DNA from: Galeopsis tetrahit
Lineage: Eukaryota; Streptophyta; Magnoliopsida; Lamiales; Lamiaceae
Length of the DNA: 64,000 bases
Assembly: GCA_963675135.1 (NCBI GenBank)
Contig: OY776128.1
Location: forward strand, 310,001 to 374,000
Direction of reading: 5' to 3'
Below the pieces are notes generated by a model. That model saw nothing but the letters and a program-made list of their open reading frames with translations. It was not told the DNA's origin and ran no database searches. A program made the translations under genes and the position numbers. This document shows positions 45,381 to 57,046 of the stretch, in pieces (position 1 is the first letter of the stretch; each line of letters opens with the position of its first letter).

Positions 45381-46108
45381 TGTTATACCTAGTCAAAGAA
45401 GTCAATCTTTGACAAGTCAATCCTAGTCACCAGTTTACGTGGCGAGGACCAGTCAACAAAGTCTTGCGACGACTAGTCAACAAGACCAAGGAAATGTAAT
45501 AATATAGATGTATTTAATATATTTAAGTGCTCGCCCAAAGATGTTGGCGAGCACATGGTTTAGTTAGCTGCTCGCCCAAATGTGTGGCGAGCACAGGTCT
45601 ATTCATAGTTAGAAAATCTAAGTGTTGAAGCCTTGGGAGACAGCATGGAGCGTGGCGACCACACTCCTCGACATGGTCCTCCGGCGACCACAATAGCTCA
45701 TCTCCTCGGCATATCGGCGAGGACGAGCACCAAAGGCGGTTTAGCATTAAATGCGCCATCAAATCATCTTTTCGGGCAGAAGTAAGGTCCAGTGAGGGCG
45801 TGCCACGTGTAAAGGACGGGCAGCCCCTGGAAACCACTATATAATGCCTAAAAGGGGCTGATTTGAAGACAAGTTTCATTTTTCACCCAATCTCCCCAAC
45901 CTAAAGCAATAAATACTCCCAAAGCTCTCAAGCTTTTAGCTTCTCCAAGAAGCTACACCACTGTTCTTGATCTTTCTTGCTTTGTTCTTCATAAGATCAT
46001 CATAAACACTCCATTAAACACGTAATAAACCCCCGATCATTAATACATGTTTGTATCGTACCAAAAACAGTCCACAACCGAGTCAACCCGATAAAAGTGC
46101 GTACAACA
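45381..46108 (+). repeat. Gypsy 3' LTR
   Basis: 728 bp; identical to the 5' LTR by eye except at 45533 and 45599. Confidence 0.93.
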
Positions 46109-46855
46109 ATTGCTTTGCCTCAAATTCATCCCCATAGATGGAAAAACTTAGGGCAAAGTGGTGTGAAGAAAGATTGGAATCTGTTCTTCAATACTCTGTT
46201 TTGGAATCTCAATTTTTGGGATAATGTCAGCACAATGGCTGGGGAAGTGGATAATCCTACTAAAACATTCCCTTTAGCTCTGTTTTTTGCTGTCATTTTG
46301 ACGTGTTTGAGTTACTTAATCCCTCTCGTGGCTGTCACCGGAGCCGTCTCCGCCGATCAAGAACTTTGGGAGGCTGGATTCATGGTCGACGCCGCCAGGA
46401 CCATATCCGGTAAGGATGGAGATGATGATAGGTTTATATTTAGGATTAATTGCAACTGATTTTTATATTACATTATATTCTTTTTTTCTTTATAATTAGA
46501 TACACCATCTTTTTAAATTTTCCAATTTGATGCATGTGTTTATTTTTTGACAACATGAATGATGTAATTCACCGAAGTCGTATTAAGATTCTACACAAAT
46601 GCGTACGTAATTTTAAAAAAAAAACGTTTTAAAATCAAATTACTCCTAATTCTACACTCACAAAATAGTCATACTTTACTTGGGTTATTTTTATTTATTA
46701 CTTAAGCCCCACAAAAATAGTCATACTTTATTTTTTGATTGTTCTAAATTATAGTCTCATCTATATATTAAAATTGTGTGAAAGTGTATGTTGAAGTTAA
46801 TATAAAATGTTTTTAAAAAGGTAATTGTATTTTCACAATACATAATATTTTACCC

Positions 46856-47102
46856 ATTAAGTCTAGTATGCACTCGAGTGCATGTTATGCACCCTAGTCC
46901 ATGTTGCACTTTTCAGTTTTACTGACTTACACTTTTTGGTAAATGGTGTTGCATTTTTCAATTATTATTAAAAATATTATTATACAGTTTAATAATTGAA
47001 AAGTGCAACACCATTTACCAAAAAGTGTAAGTCAGTAAAACTGAAAAGTGCAACATGGACTAGGGTGTATAACATGCACTCGAGTGCATAGCAGACCAAC
47101 CC
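46856..47102. mobile_element. Foldback MITE in the intron of the split PUT-B gene
   Basis: The two ~100-bp halves are near-perfect inverted copies (TATGCACTCGAGTGCATG, CACCCTAGTCCATGTTGCAC, CATTTACCAAAAAGTGTAAG) around a short AT-rich centre. The 10-bp direct repeat TATTTTACCC flanks it (46846-46855 and 47103-47112). The paralogous intron at about 23938 shows the site without it. The repeat length fits Mutator-like elements. Confidence 0.85.
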
Positions 47103-48188
47103 TATTTTACCCCATTCTTGTGTTAAATTAAAATTGGAACTATTTTTATAGGACCGAAGAAATGTATTCTATTCTCAATATCAACGAATTTCCATTCATC
47201 TTTGCTTGCGTTGATACTTTTGTATAAAATACTACTCCGTACTATGATTTAAGTACATGTTTTAATTTACTATATTTTGAGAAAAAACTAATTATTCGAA
47301 TATTCTTAAAATCAACTAATTTTAATTTTTATAAGTGTTGATACTTTTGTGATAAAAAATCGTATTATAACTTAGGTAGGATCCATTTTTAGTTATGTAT
47401 TTTGTTATTTTCTAAATTGTGGTGCTTTTGTTGTCAATTTTAGTCTGTTATAGTTTTGCTTTTTTCAATTTGGTCTTTTTTTTTTTTTTTTTTTTTTTGT
47501 CTTTTTATGCCAATTTGTTTTTGTACAATTGTGATCCTTTTTTACCAAAATTGATATCAAAATGATCAAATTGAAAAAGAAAAAATATATACAACTAAAA
47601 TTGAACACATGCATTATTATTCTTGATATAAACTCTACTTTCATTACTGCATCAGGTAACTGGTTAAAAATCTGGGTCGAAATCGGTGCAGTTTTGTCAG
47701 CAATCGGGCTTTTCGAGGCCCAATTAAGCAGCAGTGCTTACCAGATTCTGGGCATGGCGGACTTAGCCCTTTTGCCGAAGGTTGTCGGACTCCGATCGAA
47801 GTGGTTCAACACGCCATGGATCGGGATCCTAGTATCGACATTGATAGCACTGGGTGTTTCTTACATGAGTTACACAGACATAGTTTCCTTAGCAAATTTC
47901 CTCTACAGTTTGGGAATGTTGTTGGAGTTTGCGTCTTTTCTCTACTTGAGATGGAGGTTTCCGCAAATGAACAGGCCCTACAAGGTGCCTCTTCATTTCG
48001 CAGGTCTGGTAATAATGTGCCTTGTTCCATCTGGTTTTCTAATTTATATAATGACTATAGCGACGAAGACGGTGTATTTGGTGTGTCTTTTTATGACTAT
48101 TGGTGGGATGGGGTGGTTTGGATTGATGAAGCTTTGTAAGTACAAAAGGTGGCTTGAATTCAATGAGGTTGCTTACGAAGAGGAGTGA

Positions 48189-48713
48189 GTGATGATGTCG
48201 TGGAATTGCTCGTTCGACCAGGCGGATTTTCTGTTACACAAAGGTGTAACGTTTGCGCGTTTGGATCTATTCGTGTACAGTAGAGTTCAGTACAGATTTT
48301 CAATTTTTGTAAAAATATGAAATTCTAGAGTTGTCATCTTGGTTCTCGTTTCGGTGGAAAAAAAGAGACTTTAATCTCAAATTTTGTTTCTTATGGGAAC
48401 ATTGTTGAATAATAAAAGTGATTGGATAGTTCTCATATATATATATATAAAATAAATGATTCAAAATGTGTGACAACATACAAGACAATAAATAGAAACT
48501 GTTGAATCTGAATCTCATTGTAAAGGGGGTCTATTGCAGTTTTTTAATCATTGAACTCGATCGAATTCACACAACGCAACTCTTGATTTTTTTTTACAAT
48601 GATTGAAAATCTGTATTGAACCCTACTGTACAGAAATAGATCCAAATCCGCAAACGTTACACCTTCGTGTAACAGAAAATCCATTCGATCGAGCATTTCC
48701 ACAACATCATCAC
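48189..48713. other. Convergent 3' UTRs of the PUT-B pair
   Basis: The outer ~110 bp on each side are inverted copies of one 3' UTR (e.g. GTTACACAAAGGTGTAACG on the left, CGTTACACCTTCGTGTAACA on the right). The ~300-bp centre has a TA repeat (48437-48450) that is the empty Copia site. Transcripts from both genes could overlap here. Confidence 0.65.
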
Positions 48714-51039
48714 TCACTCCTCCTCGTAAGCAACCCTACTGAACTTAAGCCATCCTTTGGACTTACAAAGCTTCATCAACCCAAACCACCCCATCCCACC
48801 AACCGTCATACATAAACACACCAAATACACCGTCTTCGTCGCTATAATCATTATATAAATTAGAAAGCCGGATGGAACAACACACATTATTACCAAACCC
48901 GCATAATGAAGAGGCACCTTGTACGGCCTCTTCATTTGCGGAAACTTCCATCTCAGGTAGAGAAAAGATGCAAACTCCAACAACATCCCCAAACTGTAGA
49001 GGAAATTTGCCGAGGAAACTATGTCTGTGTAACTCATGTAAGAAACACCCAGTGCTATCAGCGTCGATACTAGAATCCCGATCCATGGCGTGTTGAACCA
49101 CTTTGATCGGAGCCCTGCAACTTTCGGCAAAAGGGCTAAGTCCGCCATGCCAAGAATCTGGTAAGCACTGCTGCTTAATTGGGCCTCGAAAAGCCCGATT
49201 GCTGATAAAATTGCCCCGATTTCAACCCAAATTTTCAACCAGTTACCTGCAGCAATGAAAGTAAAGTATATTTTTTAATTTATTTTTCAATTTGATCATT
49301 TTGATCCAAAAGGACCACAATTGAAAAAAGTACAACATACAAGAATCAGAATTAAATTGGACAGTAATGGACACCTAAGATTACAAAATCAAAATGGCAC
49401 CAAAAGGACTAAATTGAAAAAGTAAAACCATACCTAACTAAATTTGACAACAAAAGTACAACAATTGAAAAGATAACAAAATACATATCTAAAATTGACC
49501 ACAACCCAAATTATAGTACGAATTTGATATTATCATAAAAGTATCTACACATAGATAAATTAAGAGTTAGAATATCCAAAGAATTAATTTTTCTCTAAAT
49601 ATAATAAATTAAAAAATGTTCTCAAAATTGAAAAAAGTTGGAATTAAAATTGAACACCAAAAATGACATAACCGACAACAAAAATAGTATCAATTTGAAT
49701 TTAACATAAATTAATAAAATATTGTTTATTATATCTAAATTTTATCTTCATAGTTCCCCAATATACCCTTGTAAAAACATTTTACATTAACTCAAATATA
49801 CATGTTTACACAATTTTACTATAATTTAGAATAACCCCAAAAAAGTAAAGTATGACTATTTTTCTATTTTTGTAGTTTAGGTGTAATAAATAAAATAATC
49901 TCATTTCTTTTTTAAGTCGTTGTATCCGGTTACTGTTTAAAATTAGAATTTTGTGCTTCACTTTAGAGAGTTCGAAACACACTCTAAGTTTTAAACTTAT
50001 ATCACTTTGTCAATTTTCTTTGGGTAAAAAGAATCTCAAATTATATGCATTCAATTATCAATATTTTGACTTGATTCTAATGTACCAAATTAGTAAAAAA
50101 TTATATTTAAATTACTTAAAACTCAATAGGATGAATGCACTACTTACCGGAAATGGTCCGGGCAGCGTCGGCCATGAACCCAGCCTCCCAAAGTTCCTGA
50201 TGGGCGGAGACGGCTCCGGTGACGGCCACGAGAGGGATTAAGTAACCCAAACAAGTCAAAATCACAGCAAAAAACAATGCTAAAGGAAAAGTTTTCGAAG
50301 GATTATCAACTTCCCCAGCCATCGTACTAACATTATCCCAAAAATTCAGATTCCAAAACAGAGTATTGAAGAACAGATTCCAATCTTTCTTCACGCCTCT
50401 TTGCCCTAAACTTTTCCATCTATGGGGATGAATTTGGGGCAAAGCAATACCAGACATGATAATAAAAGGCGCAAGTGAAACAATCCCCAAAACGACGCCG
50501 AAGTAGCCGACTATAGCTAACCCTGTGTAATTGAGAAACGATAGAACTAGGGTTGAAATCAAAATCCCCAAATTTCTAGTGAGTCCAGATTCGAAAATCG
50601 GGAAGATCCGTTTCAGGTAATCGATGCAGAGAGCTGGAAAAGCGGCGATGTTGATTACTCCACTGAGGAATTTCCATGTCCCCATTAGAGATCCGAAGAA
50701 CGGGCCGAAGGCTTTGTCGGCCCAGATTACGAATCCGCCGTTGCCGGGGAAGGCGGTGGCGAGTTCCGCCGTGATTAGGGCTTCGGGAATGGACCAGATG
50801 AAGGGGAAGATTAGGAATCCGAGAATGGCGAGGAGCGGGCCGGCGGCTTTCACGGCGGGCTCTTCGCCGTACGGGCCGCCGGCGACTTCGAAGTAGATGA
50901 GGAAAATGAGGGGGATTAAGGTGAGCTTTTTGGCTTTGGAGGTGACGGCGGTGGTTGTTGGGAGGTGCTCCGGTGGCGGTGACATGGCGGTTGGTGGTGC
51001 CGGCGGTGGTGGCGATTGAGTTTCGCTTTGGATTTTCAT
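48714..51039 (-). CDS. Polyamine transporter, two-exon copy (PUT-B; LAT/PUT family), intact
   Basis: Exon 1 (51039-50148, 892 nt) and exon 2 (49246-48714, 533 nt) are joined across a 901-bp intron with donor G|GTAAGTA and acceptor TGCAG|GT, giving 474 residues. It is an APC-superfamily polyamine:H+ symporter, plasma-membrane or endomembrane. Landmarks: a Pro-rich cytosolic N terminus, KKLTLIPLIFLIYFEVAGGP, FLIFPFIWSIPEALITAEL, FPGNGGFVIWADKAFGPFFG, LFFNTLFWNLNFWDNVSTMA, LFEAQLSSSAYQILGMADL, SLGMLLEFASFLYLRWKFP and a C terminus EVAYEEE-like (RVAYEEE). It is close to At3g13620-type PUTs. It lies tail to tail with the split copy ending at 48188, and is the only PUT-B here able to make protein. 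Confidence 0.95.
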
Positions 51040-51059
51040 AATAAGTTGGTGAATTTGAG

Positions 51060-51812
51060 AATCTGGAAGCTGATATTATGGTGATATGATTGGTATGGAG
51101 ATTCGTATAGTATGTGAGAGAGTTGACTGAGACTGAGTTTTGCAGTTATTTTCTGGAAAAATAAAATTAATTAAGACAGCGTGCGATGTTGTCAAAAATA
51201 AAATAAAAAAGTACTCCGACTTTTATGTATGTTTGAAAAGAAAAAAAAAAAACTAAAAATTGAGGATATTGGGAGGGTTGAACGATTTTTCATTGTAAAT
51301 TTGTGGAAATGATAAAATAGGGGTAATTTTGTAAACATGTATAAAGTAAATAAATGAATTGATTTTGTTTATGTATACAGAAAAAATAATTACAGTTTAA
51401 AATTGAGTATACTATGAATATAGATCTTATTAAAATTTTCCATTTTAAAAATATGAAAATTGGATTGTTTTAAAAAGTAAAATGTGAAAATAATTGTGTA
51501 ATGAAAGGAATAACTTTTGGAAAAAATAGACAAAGTATAATAAATGTGTGGGAGAAGATAAATTTTAATTACAATTTTTTTTCGATTTTTTTTTCTATCC
51601 TTTCAGTCTATCTAATAAATAACTGTCATTTATTACTCAGCTAAGTTTCTTTAATTACAATTACATTTTTTTTTATAAGCTAAATGAAGTAATGGTAGGA
51701 GAATTAAATTTTTTATGTAGAAAAAAAATAAATTGATTGAATTATGAGTGTTTAAATTAAAATAATGATATTTTATATAAATTGTTGTTCGAATGAAGAT
51801 TATATATATAAT
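51060..51812. other. Upstream region of PUT-B
   Basis: AT-rich, no gene seen. No strong TATA box could be fixed before 51039. Confidence 0.4.
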
Positions 51813-52410
51813 CAGTGACGGAGCCAGGGTAACATTACTTTAAAGATAAAATAATATGTATTTATTATACTCATCGAAATTTTATATGATAAAATTGTCA
51901 ATACATTTCATTAAAATTAAATTAAATTGAACAAGTTGACTTTCATTTTGTTTTGAAGTTTTGATAGTTCGATTCAAAATGAAGCGAAACAATTTAAAAA
52001 TTGCTAAAATATTAAATTTAAAAAACATTTTATTTATTCGGTTGTAAATGTCTTTTAATTAATACATTAATGTGTTCCAATATTCTATTATTTACACCCG
52101 CACAATTTTTTAGAAAAGTGGATTTAGTGATGGATAAATAAAGTATGAGTATTTTGGGTGATTTGGTGAGGTATAAAGTGAATTTGGTAATCTGTATGCA
52201 AAAAAATGAGTGACAATTTTGAAAATAAAATGATGTTGGGAGGGTATTAATTTTGTTGGTATTTTCATATTAAGAGTGTGTAAATAATTTTATGACGTCC
52301 CAATAAAAAAAAATGTATAAATAATTACGGGACGGAGAGAGTATATATTGTAAAAAAAAAAAAAATTGATGGTGGCCCAGTGCCCCTGCCCCATTGTGGC
52401 ACCGTCCTTG
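51813..52410. mobile_element. hAT-like non-autonomous element
   Basis: The left end CAGTGACGGAGCCAGGG and the right end read inward (CAAGGACGGTGCCACAATGG) are imperfect inverted repeats. The 8-bp direct repeat TATATAAT flanks both sides (51805-51812, 52411-52418), the hAT duplication length. The AT-rich repeat makes a chance match possible. No transposase. Confidence 0.55.
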
Positions 52411-52418
52411 TATATAAT

Positions 52419-54053
52419 TATCATACCACATACTCTCCAATTTCTATATCACATTCTCTCTAAAAAAAATTTCTATCTAATTTTTATACACAAATTCATC
52501 CCTTTGTTTATTTTTCTTCATATATGTAACCACCACCACCCTTATGATATGTCACCCTCATCGAATCCGGTGCGGTGACATCTCATGCTCTACGATCGCA
52601 CTAGATTTTAGGCAATTCTTTTATTTAGTTTATAGTTTTTAGTTTTTGTATTTGGGATCAACGAGTCATTATTTTCTCTAATGACGCCACAATAATCAAA
52701 TGGGAATCAAATGGGAAAGTGATCTGTTGATCCCTTTATTTTTTATTTTTATTTAGTTTATAGTTCTTAGTTTCTAATTTCTTAGTTGTAAGCTTTTACA
52801 CGCTTTATGCAGTTTTTCTTGTCTCTAATGGGACCTGATTTCTTCCTTTCTTTCTGGTTAGTGTGTTTGACTAAGGTGTGTGTGTGTGTGTGACCCTACG
52901 TCTAATTAAAATTTTGATTGAATTAATTAGAAATGTTGGGATCAATAATTGCCCTTATGATCATGACACCCTTGATTGGAAATTAGTTTTTATGACTTTA
53001 TACAACAAAATGAATATATATTTAATATTTAAAAAACCATTCTATGGAAAAAACACGTGTGTGTGAATAAATAATTATTGTGACTCTTTCCAGCGTATGA
53101 AAGCAGATTTCCACTCCCACAGTGCTTCTGAACCTTGAATGGACACCATTGTTTATACAAAAATCTTATTTAATAAGGAGTAGAGTTTTAAGGAGTAATT
53201 TTATAAAAATAAAATAATTGTGTATAAAATAAAAAAATGAATTAACTTGTGCGTGGATAAAAGGTAATGACATTTTGCATAAAATTGAAAATATTGTAAG
53301 AATATAATTTATAAATGATTTTCTATTTTAAAAGTAAAAAAGTTATTGTGAAATGTTGAACCTACCAAAATAAAAAAAGGTGAAAATTATTGTGGAGCCG
53401 AGAAAGTATCATGTGTTATGAATATTATTTTATTTGTATGAATGCCCATTACTTTTTCCTTAATACCCACTATGTGTCTTTTGGTTGTTCATGTACCTAC
53501 ATTTCTAGTGCACCTCTCATTTCATCTTCTCAAGCTTGTAATAAGACCTATAAATAGGGGTGCAAATGTTATAGTAATCACTTGAAGAGGAATAAAGTAA
53601 TTCTATGTTATCTCTACATCTTGTTCACTTATTTAGTGTATGGAGTTATATTTTTAAGTTGTTTCACAACATCATGTATCTATTTTTTGACCCCACAACT
53701 CAAAAGCCCACAAAATGACATTCAATAATTTAAATAGTGAATAATGTGGAACACCAAGAAATGAGTCGTTAACTGAGCAACCATGAAAGGTTTGAACTCA
53801 GTTCATTTGACGGTGACATACTCAAAACATATCAGATTTGAGTGGAAATAGATCAGACTACCTCATAGATACCTACAGTTCGGCCTACACTAAAGTCTGT
53901 TTACTTAAATAGGCCACACTCGCGCTCGACATATTTAATTTTATGATATAATTGATTTTCAATGAAATAATTATTAAAATAAAAAATAATAATTAAATAA
54001 GTAATTCGATTTTTGGGTTGAAATCGGGCATAAACGGGCCCTAGTTTTAAGAT
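52419..54053. other. Intergenic region without a recognisable gene
   Basis: AT-rich with a GT microsatellite at about 52876-52892. No coding frame with a recognisable domain. Confidence 0.6.
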
Positions 54054-54062
54054 CATTTGAAT

Positions 54063-55119
54063 GGGTTGGGGTATATACCCCTCCAGCCTTGTTCAATATA
54101 CTCCCCCAATACACGTACCCCCTTAAAATACGCTTAAGATAAATACACTCTCCCTAAATTACCTATTATACCCCTTTCTCTTAAAATTCTATAAGATAAA
54201 TACACCCCCTTCACACTCTAATTTTCATTCCTTTTCCCCACCATTTTCTTCTTCCTCCTCATTTAAAACCCTAATTCCTCATTCTCCTTCTCCAATCACA
54301 ATTCCAGCCCTTCCTCCCCAGCCGCCCCCACCGTACACCGGCGTCCACACGCCCAGCGTCCGCCGCCGTCCTCCTCCGTTTTTTTTTTTTTTTTTTTTTA
54401 AAAAAAATTCGGCAACAAGAGCGGCAGCGCCGCCCCCTCCGCCTCTTCTCCAGCCTTCTGCCGCCGGGAATACCACCCAAGCCAGCCAACCGCCGTTCTC
54501 CAAGTCGTCGAGGAAGAAAGAAGAAACAGGTTTGGTTTTTTTTTTTTTCCGACCATTATGGGTCGCCTAAAAAGACTTTGGTCGACAATAGGTTGTCGAT
54601 GAAAGTGTTTTTGGGCGACCCATAATGGCCGAAAATTTTAATTTTTTTTTAAATCTTCTTTCGAAACACCATAGTCGATCAGAGTGTCTTTGGTCGACAA
54701 ACCAGATTCGATCGGAGTATCTTTGGTCGACAAACCAGGGGTCGATCGGAGTATTTTTGGTCGACAAACCAGGGTCGATCAGAGTATCTTTGGTCGACAG
54801 ACCAGTGCCGATATTCTGGTTAGTTAATTTCTAAATTTTTTATTTGAGGTGGTGATGGTGGCGGCCGGCGTGAGGGGTGGCGACAGTTAGAGGGGCGACA
54901 ACGGTGGCTGGAGGGGTAGGGTATTAGAATTAGGGTTAGGGTGTGTCTTTTAAATTAGGGTTAGTATTAGAATTAGGTTAAATTTTGGGGGAGTGTTAAT
55001 GTGTTATGTATCCTTTGTATTTTATTATAAGGGTAAAATAGGTATTTTGTATGAATATTTAATTAATAAAAGTGGAGGGGGTGTATTAAACAAAGCTGGA
55101 CGGGTATATACCTCAACCC
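54063..55119. mobile_element. Mutator-like non-autonomous element
   Basis: Terminal inverted repeats of about 45 bp (left GGGTTGGGGTATATACCCC, right read inward GGGTTGAGGTATATACCC) are flanked by a perfect 9-bp duplication, CATTTGAAT (54054-54062 and 55120-55128). The 1057-bp interior contains a poly-T tract, a GC-rich block, an inverted repeat (ATTATGGGTCGCC at about 54554 with GGCGACCCATAAT at 54614) and the tandem array at 54674-54806. Minus-strand Arg/Lys- or Gly-rich frames look like composition artefacts. No transposase domain. Confidence 0.85.
54674..54806. repeat. Four ~34-bp tandem repeats inside the Mutator-like element
   Basis: The unit is GTCGATC(A/G)GAGT-TTTGGTCGACAAACCAG, four copies with few changes. 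Each contains the palindrome GTCGAC. Confidence 0.85.
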
Positions 55120-55150
55120 CATTTGAATCTGGGCTGTTTGCGCACCAAAA

Positions 55151-55284
55151 CTGAGCACCCAAACTGAGCTCTAGTTACGGGCGCTCTAGTTACGGGCCCA
55201 TAAAAAAAATGCGTCTGCTGAGCACCCAAACTGAGCTCTAGTTACGGGCGCTCTAGTTACGGGCCCATAAAAAAAATGCGTCTG
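55151..55284. repeat. 67-bp tandem duplication reaching into the tRNA-Gly gene
   Basis: Copy 1 is 55151-55217 and copy 2 is 55218-55284, identical by eye. Each unit starts CTGAGCACCC and ends TGCGTCTG, the last bases being the 3' end of the tRNA gene. Each unit also holds two copies of CTCTAGTTACGGGC. Confidence 0.9.
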
Positions 55285-55348
55285 CCGGGAGTCGAACCCG
55301 GGTCTATTGCTTGGAAGGCAATAATCCTAACCGTTGGACTACAGACGC
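55277..55348 (-). tRNA. tRNA-Gly (anticodon UCC)
   Basis: 72-nt cloverleaf on the minus strand. The acceptor stem GCGTCTG pairs with CAGACGC followed by discriminator A. The D arm region is TAGTCCAACGGTTAGGA, the anticodon loop is CTTCCAA (anticodon at 55313-55315) and the T arm includes GGGTTCGACTC. There is no intron, and CCA is not encoded, as in nuclear genes. Confidence 0.96.
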
Positions 55349-56520
55349 TTCATGTCTCTTCTTCATAAACATGTTAACTTCAAGTATATTTTAAGAAAAC
55401 TACTAATAATATTTTATTAAACTAAGTTCACATAAGCTTTTAATAATTATTTTTTAACGCAACCATTGTGATTTGATTTAGATTTAATCATCTATCAACA
55501 TTTGTAATAATGATTAAGTTGTGATATTCAAAGTTATATTTTATTTATGTTCTTATATTTCTAATCTATTTTTTAAATCCATCATTTTTTCTCATTCGAT
55601 TAACATCTGGGGGATAAATGAGTTGTGTCGAATAGTGTCAAGTTTGAATTCGACTCAAATTAGAACACTTGAATTCGAAACTCATTTGAATTCAATCTAG
55701 ACGAGTTCAACTCAATAACTTACATAACATCATCAATTAAACAATTTTATTTATAATTAAATAATATTTATATAACTAACATAATAGTGATAAAATTGTT
55801 AAATTATATGAGCTCTATTAGACTCGCGAATCTACTATTGTTGAGCTTGAAATCGAAAACTACTCGAGTAGTTTAAGCTCGAGCAACATTGCGAGCACAA
55901 GAATATTTCATATGTTTTTTTTTTTTTTTTGATTACAAATTCATGTAGTTTGGTATCGTAGGGTAGATTAGACCAAGATTGATAAGTAACTAGATTTAAA
56001 TTATATTTTATACTCAACATATAAAGATACGTTCAATTATATATGTATACTAAACGAGCGAAAGACACACCATCTGTGATTTAATTCGGCACGAAGTCAT
56101 TGAGTTTTGTTTGTTTGTTGAGGATTAGTCCATTGGGTTTTGTTTCAACTAACGGAAATCAGTTGTACTTCCCCAAATCCTGTAATATAATCTGTTTTAT
56201 CTTTAATAATATAATTGTGGCAATTTTTTAATGAATAATTTATTAAATATTTTGTGAAAATATCTCTATATATTCGCATACAAAAGTGGGCGTCGTTCGT
56301 TGAAGATCTACACATAAAGATCTGAATAAGAAAATAATTAAAATGAGTTGTTTATAATTTTATGTAATTAAATATTCATTTTTACATTTTTCTAATGTTC
56401 TATGAAAATTATTGTGAAACGGAAGTACGGAACGAGTAAATATTTTTCTAATAAAATTGAGAAAAAGGGGCCTCTCAAAATATTGGTTCCATCGCGTATT
56501 AAGCAGAAGCGCAAACTTGA
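55349..56520. other. Intergenic region without a recognisable gene
   Basis: AT-rich. Short repeats of GAATTCGA- and GAGCTCGA-type words occur near 55640-55890. No conserved frame. Confidence 0.55.
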
Positions 56521-56526
56521 AGCACC

Positions 56527-56533
56527 ATAAATA
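56527..56533 (+). promoter_or_regulatory. TATA-like box of the DEAD-box helicase
   Basis: ATAAATA about 520 nt before the start codon, followed by a GA-rich leader (56571-56610). A 5' UTR intron from GTATGT near 56717 to ATGTAG near 56956 would explain the distance. Confidence 0.4.
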
Positions 56534-57046
56534 CGTGGAGTGATATTCGAGAGAAAACAAAGACCTTTTTTAGAGAGAGAGAGATATAGATATAGAGATA
56601 GAGAGAGAAAATCCAACACAAACGCACAAGATATTTACGCATTACCGCCTCCGATCGCTCATCATCTGCCCAAAATTAGGGTTTCAATATCCTTACCTTA
56701 CCTTCCATTGTATTGTATGTTCCTAATCCCTCACAAAATCGTTAATAACCAACTCTTGTTTATGTGAGAAATGAATTCGTTTTTTCAATTTTTCGCTGCA
56801 TTTATGTTTATATTTCCTTCTGTTTGAGTTGATTGTTACGGATGATAATGTTCCTGTTATTGCGGTTTTTTTTTTTGTTGTTGTTAATAAATAATTTGTA
56901 ATGTGGAAGGTTTGATGGAAATGAGAATTTTGGGATTTTTGTTGTTGCATATGTAGCTCTGCCTTTCCAAAAGTCTGTGGCGTAGGGGCAATTTCTGAAC
57001 GGGTGGGATTGTTGTGGGACTTTTGCTAAGGGAGGGAAGTTGTGGC

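Larger units (their letters stand above)
34265..46108 (+). mobile_element. Ty3/Gypsy LTR retrotransposon, Tat lineage, young
   Basis: Two 728-bp LTRs (34265-34992, 45381-46108) begin TGTTATACC and end GTACAACA. They differ at only two positions by eye (34417/45533 and 34483/45599). The 5-bp target duplication ATTGC is at 34260-34264 and 46109-46113. A purine tract (AGGGGGCAAA) precedes the 3' LTR. The gag-pol order with a second RNase H between RT-RH and integrase marks the Tat lineage. An antisense spliced gene and a tandem repeat array lie between pol and the 3' LTR, as in Retand-like members. Confidence 0.96.
33669..48188 (+). pseudogene. PUT-B polyamine transporter split by a Gypsy element, otherwise intact
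   Basis: Exon 1 is 33669-34264 plus 46114-46409, interrupted by the retrotransposon at 34265-46108 and one copy of the 5-bp target repeat. Exon 2 is 47656-48188. Without the insertion exon 1 is 892 nt and exon 2 533 nt, exactly the lengths of the intact inverted copy at 48714-51039, and no stop or frameshift was seen. The splice sites are G|GTAAGG and TCAG|GT. The interruption falls in the codons for MSGIALPQ. Its native promoter is replaced by the PUT-A fragment at 33184-33660, so expression was doubtful even before insertion. Confidence 0.92.

Noticed and set aside
54271..54503. Arg/Lys- and Gly-rich minus-strand frames
   Set aside because: They run through a poly-T tract and lie inside the Mutator-like element; explained by composition.
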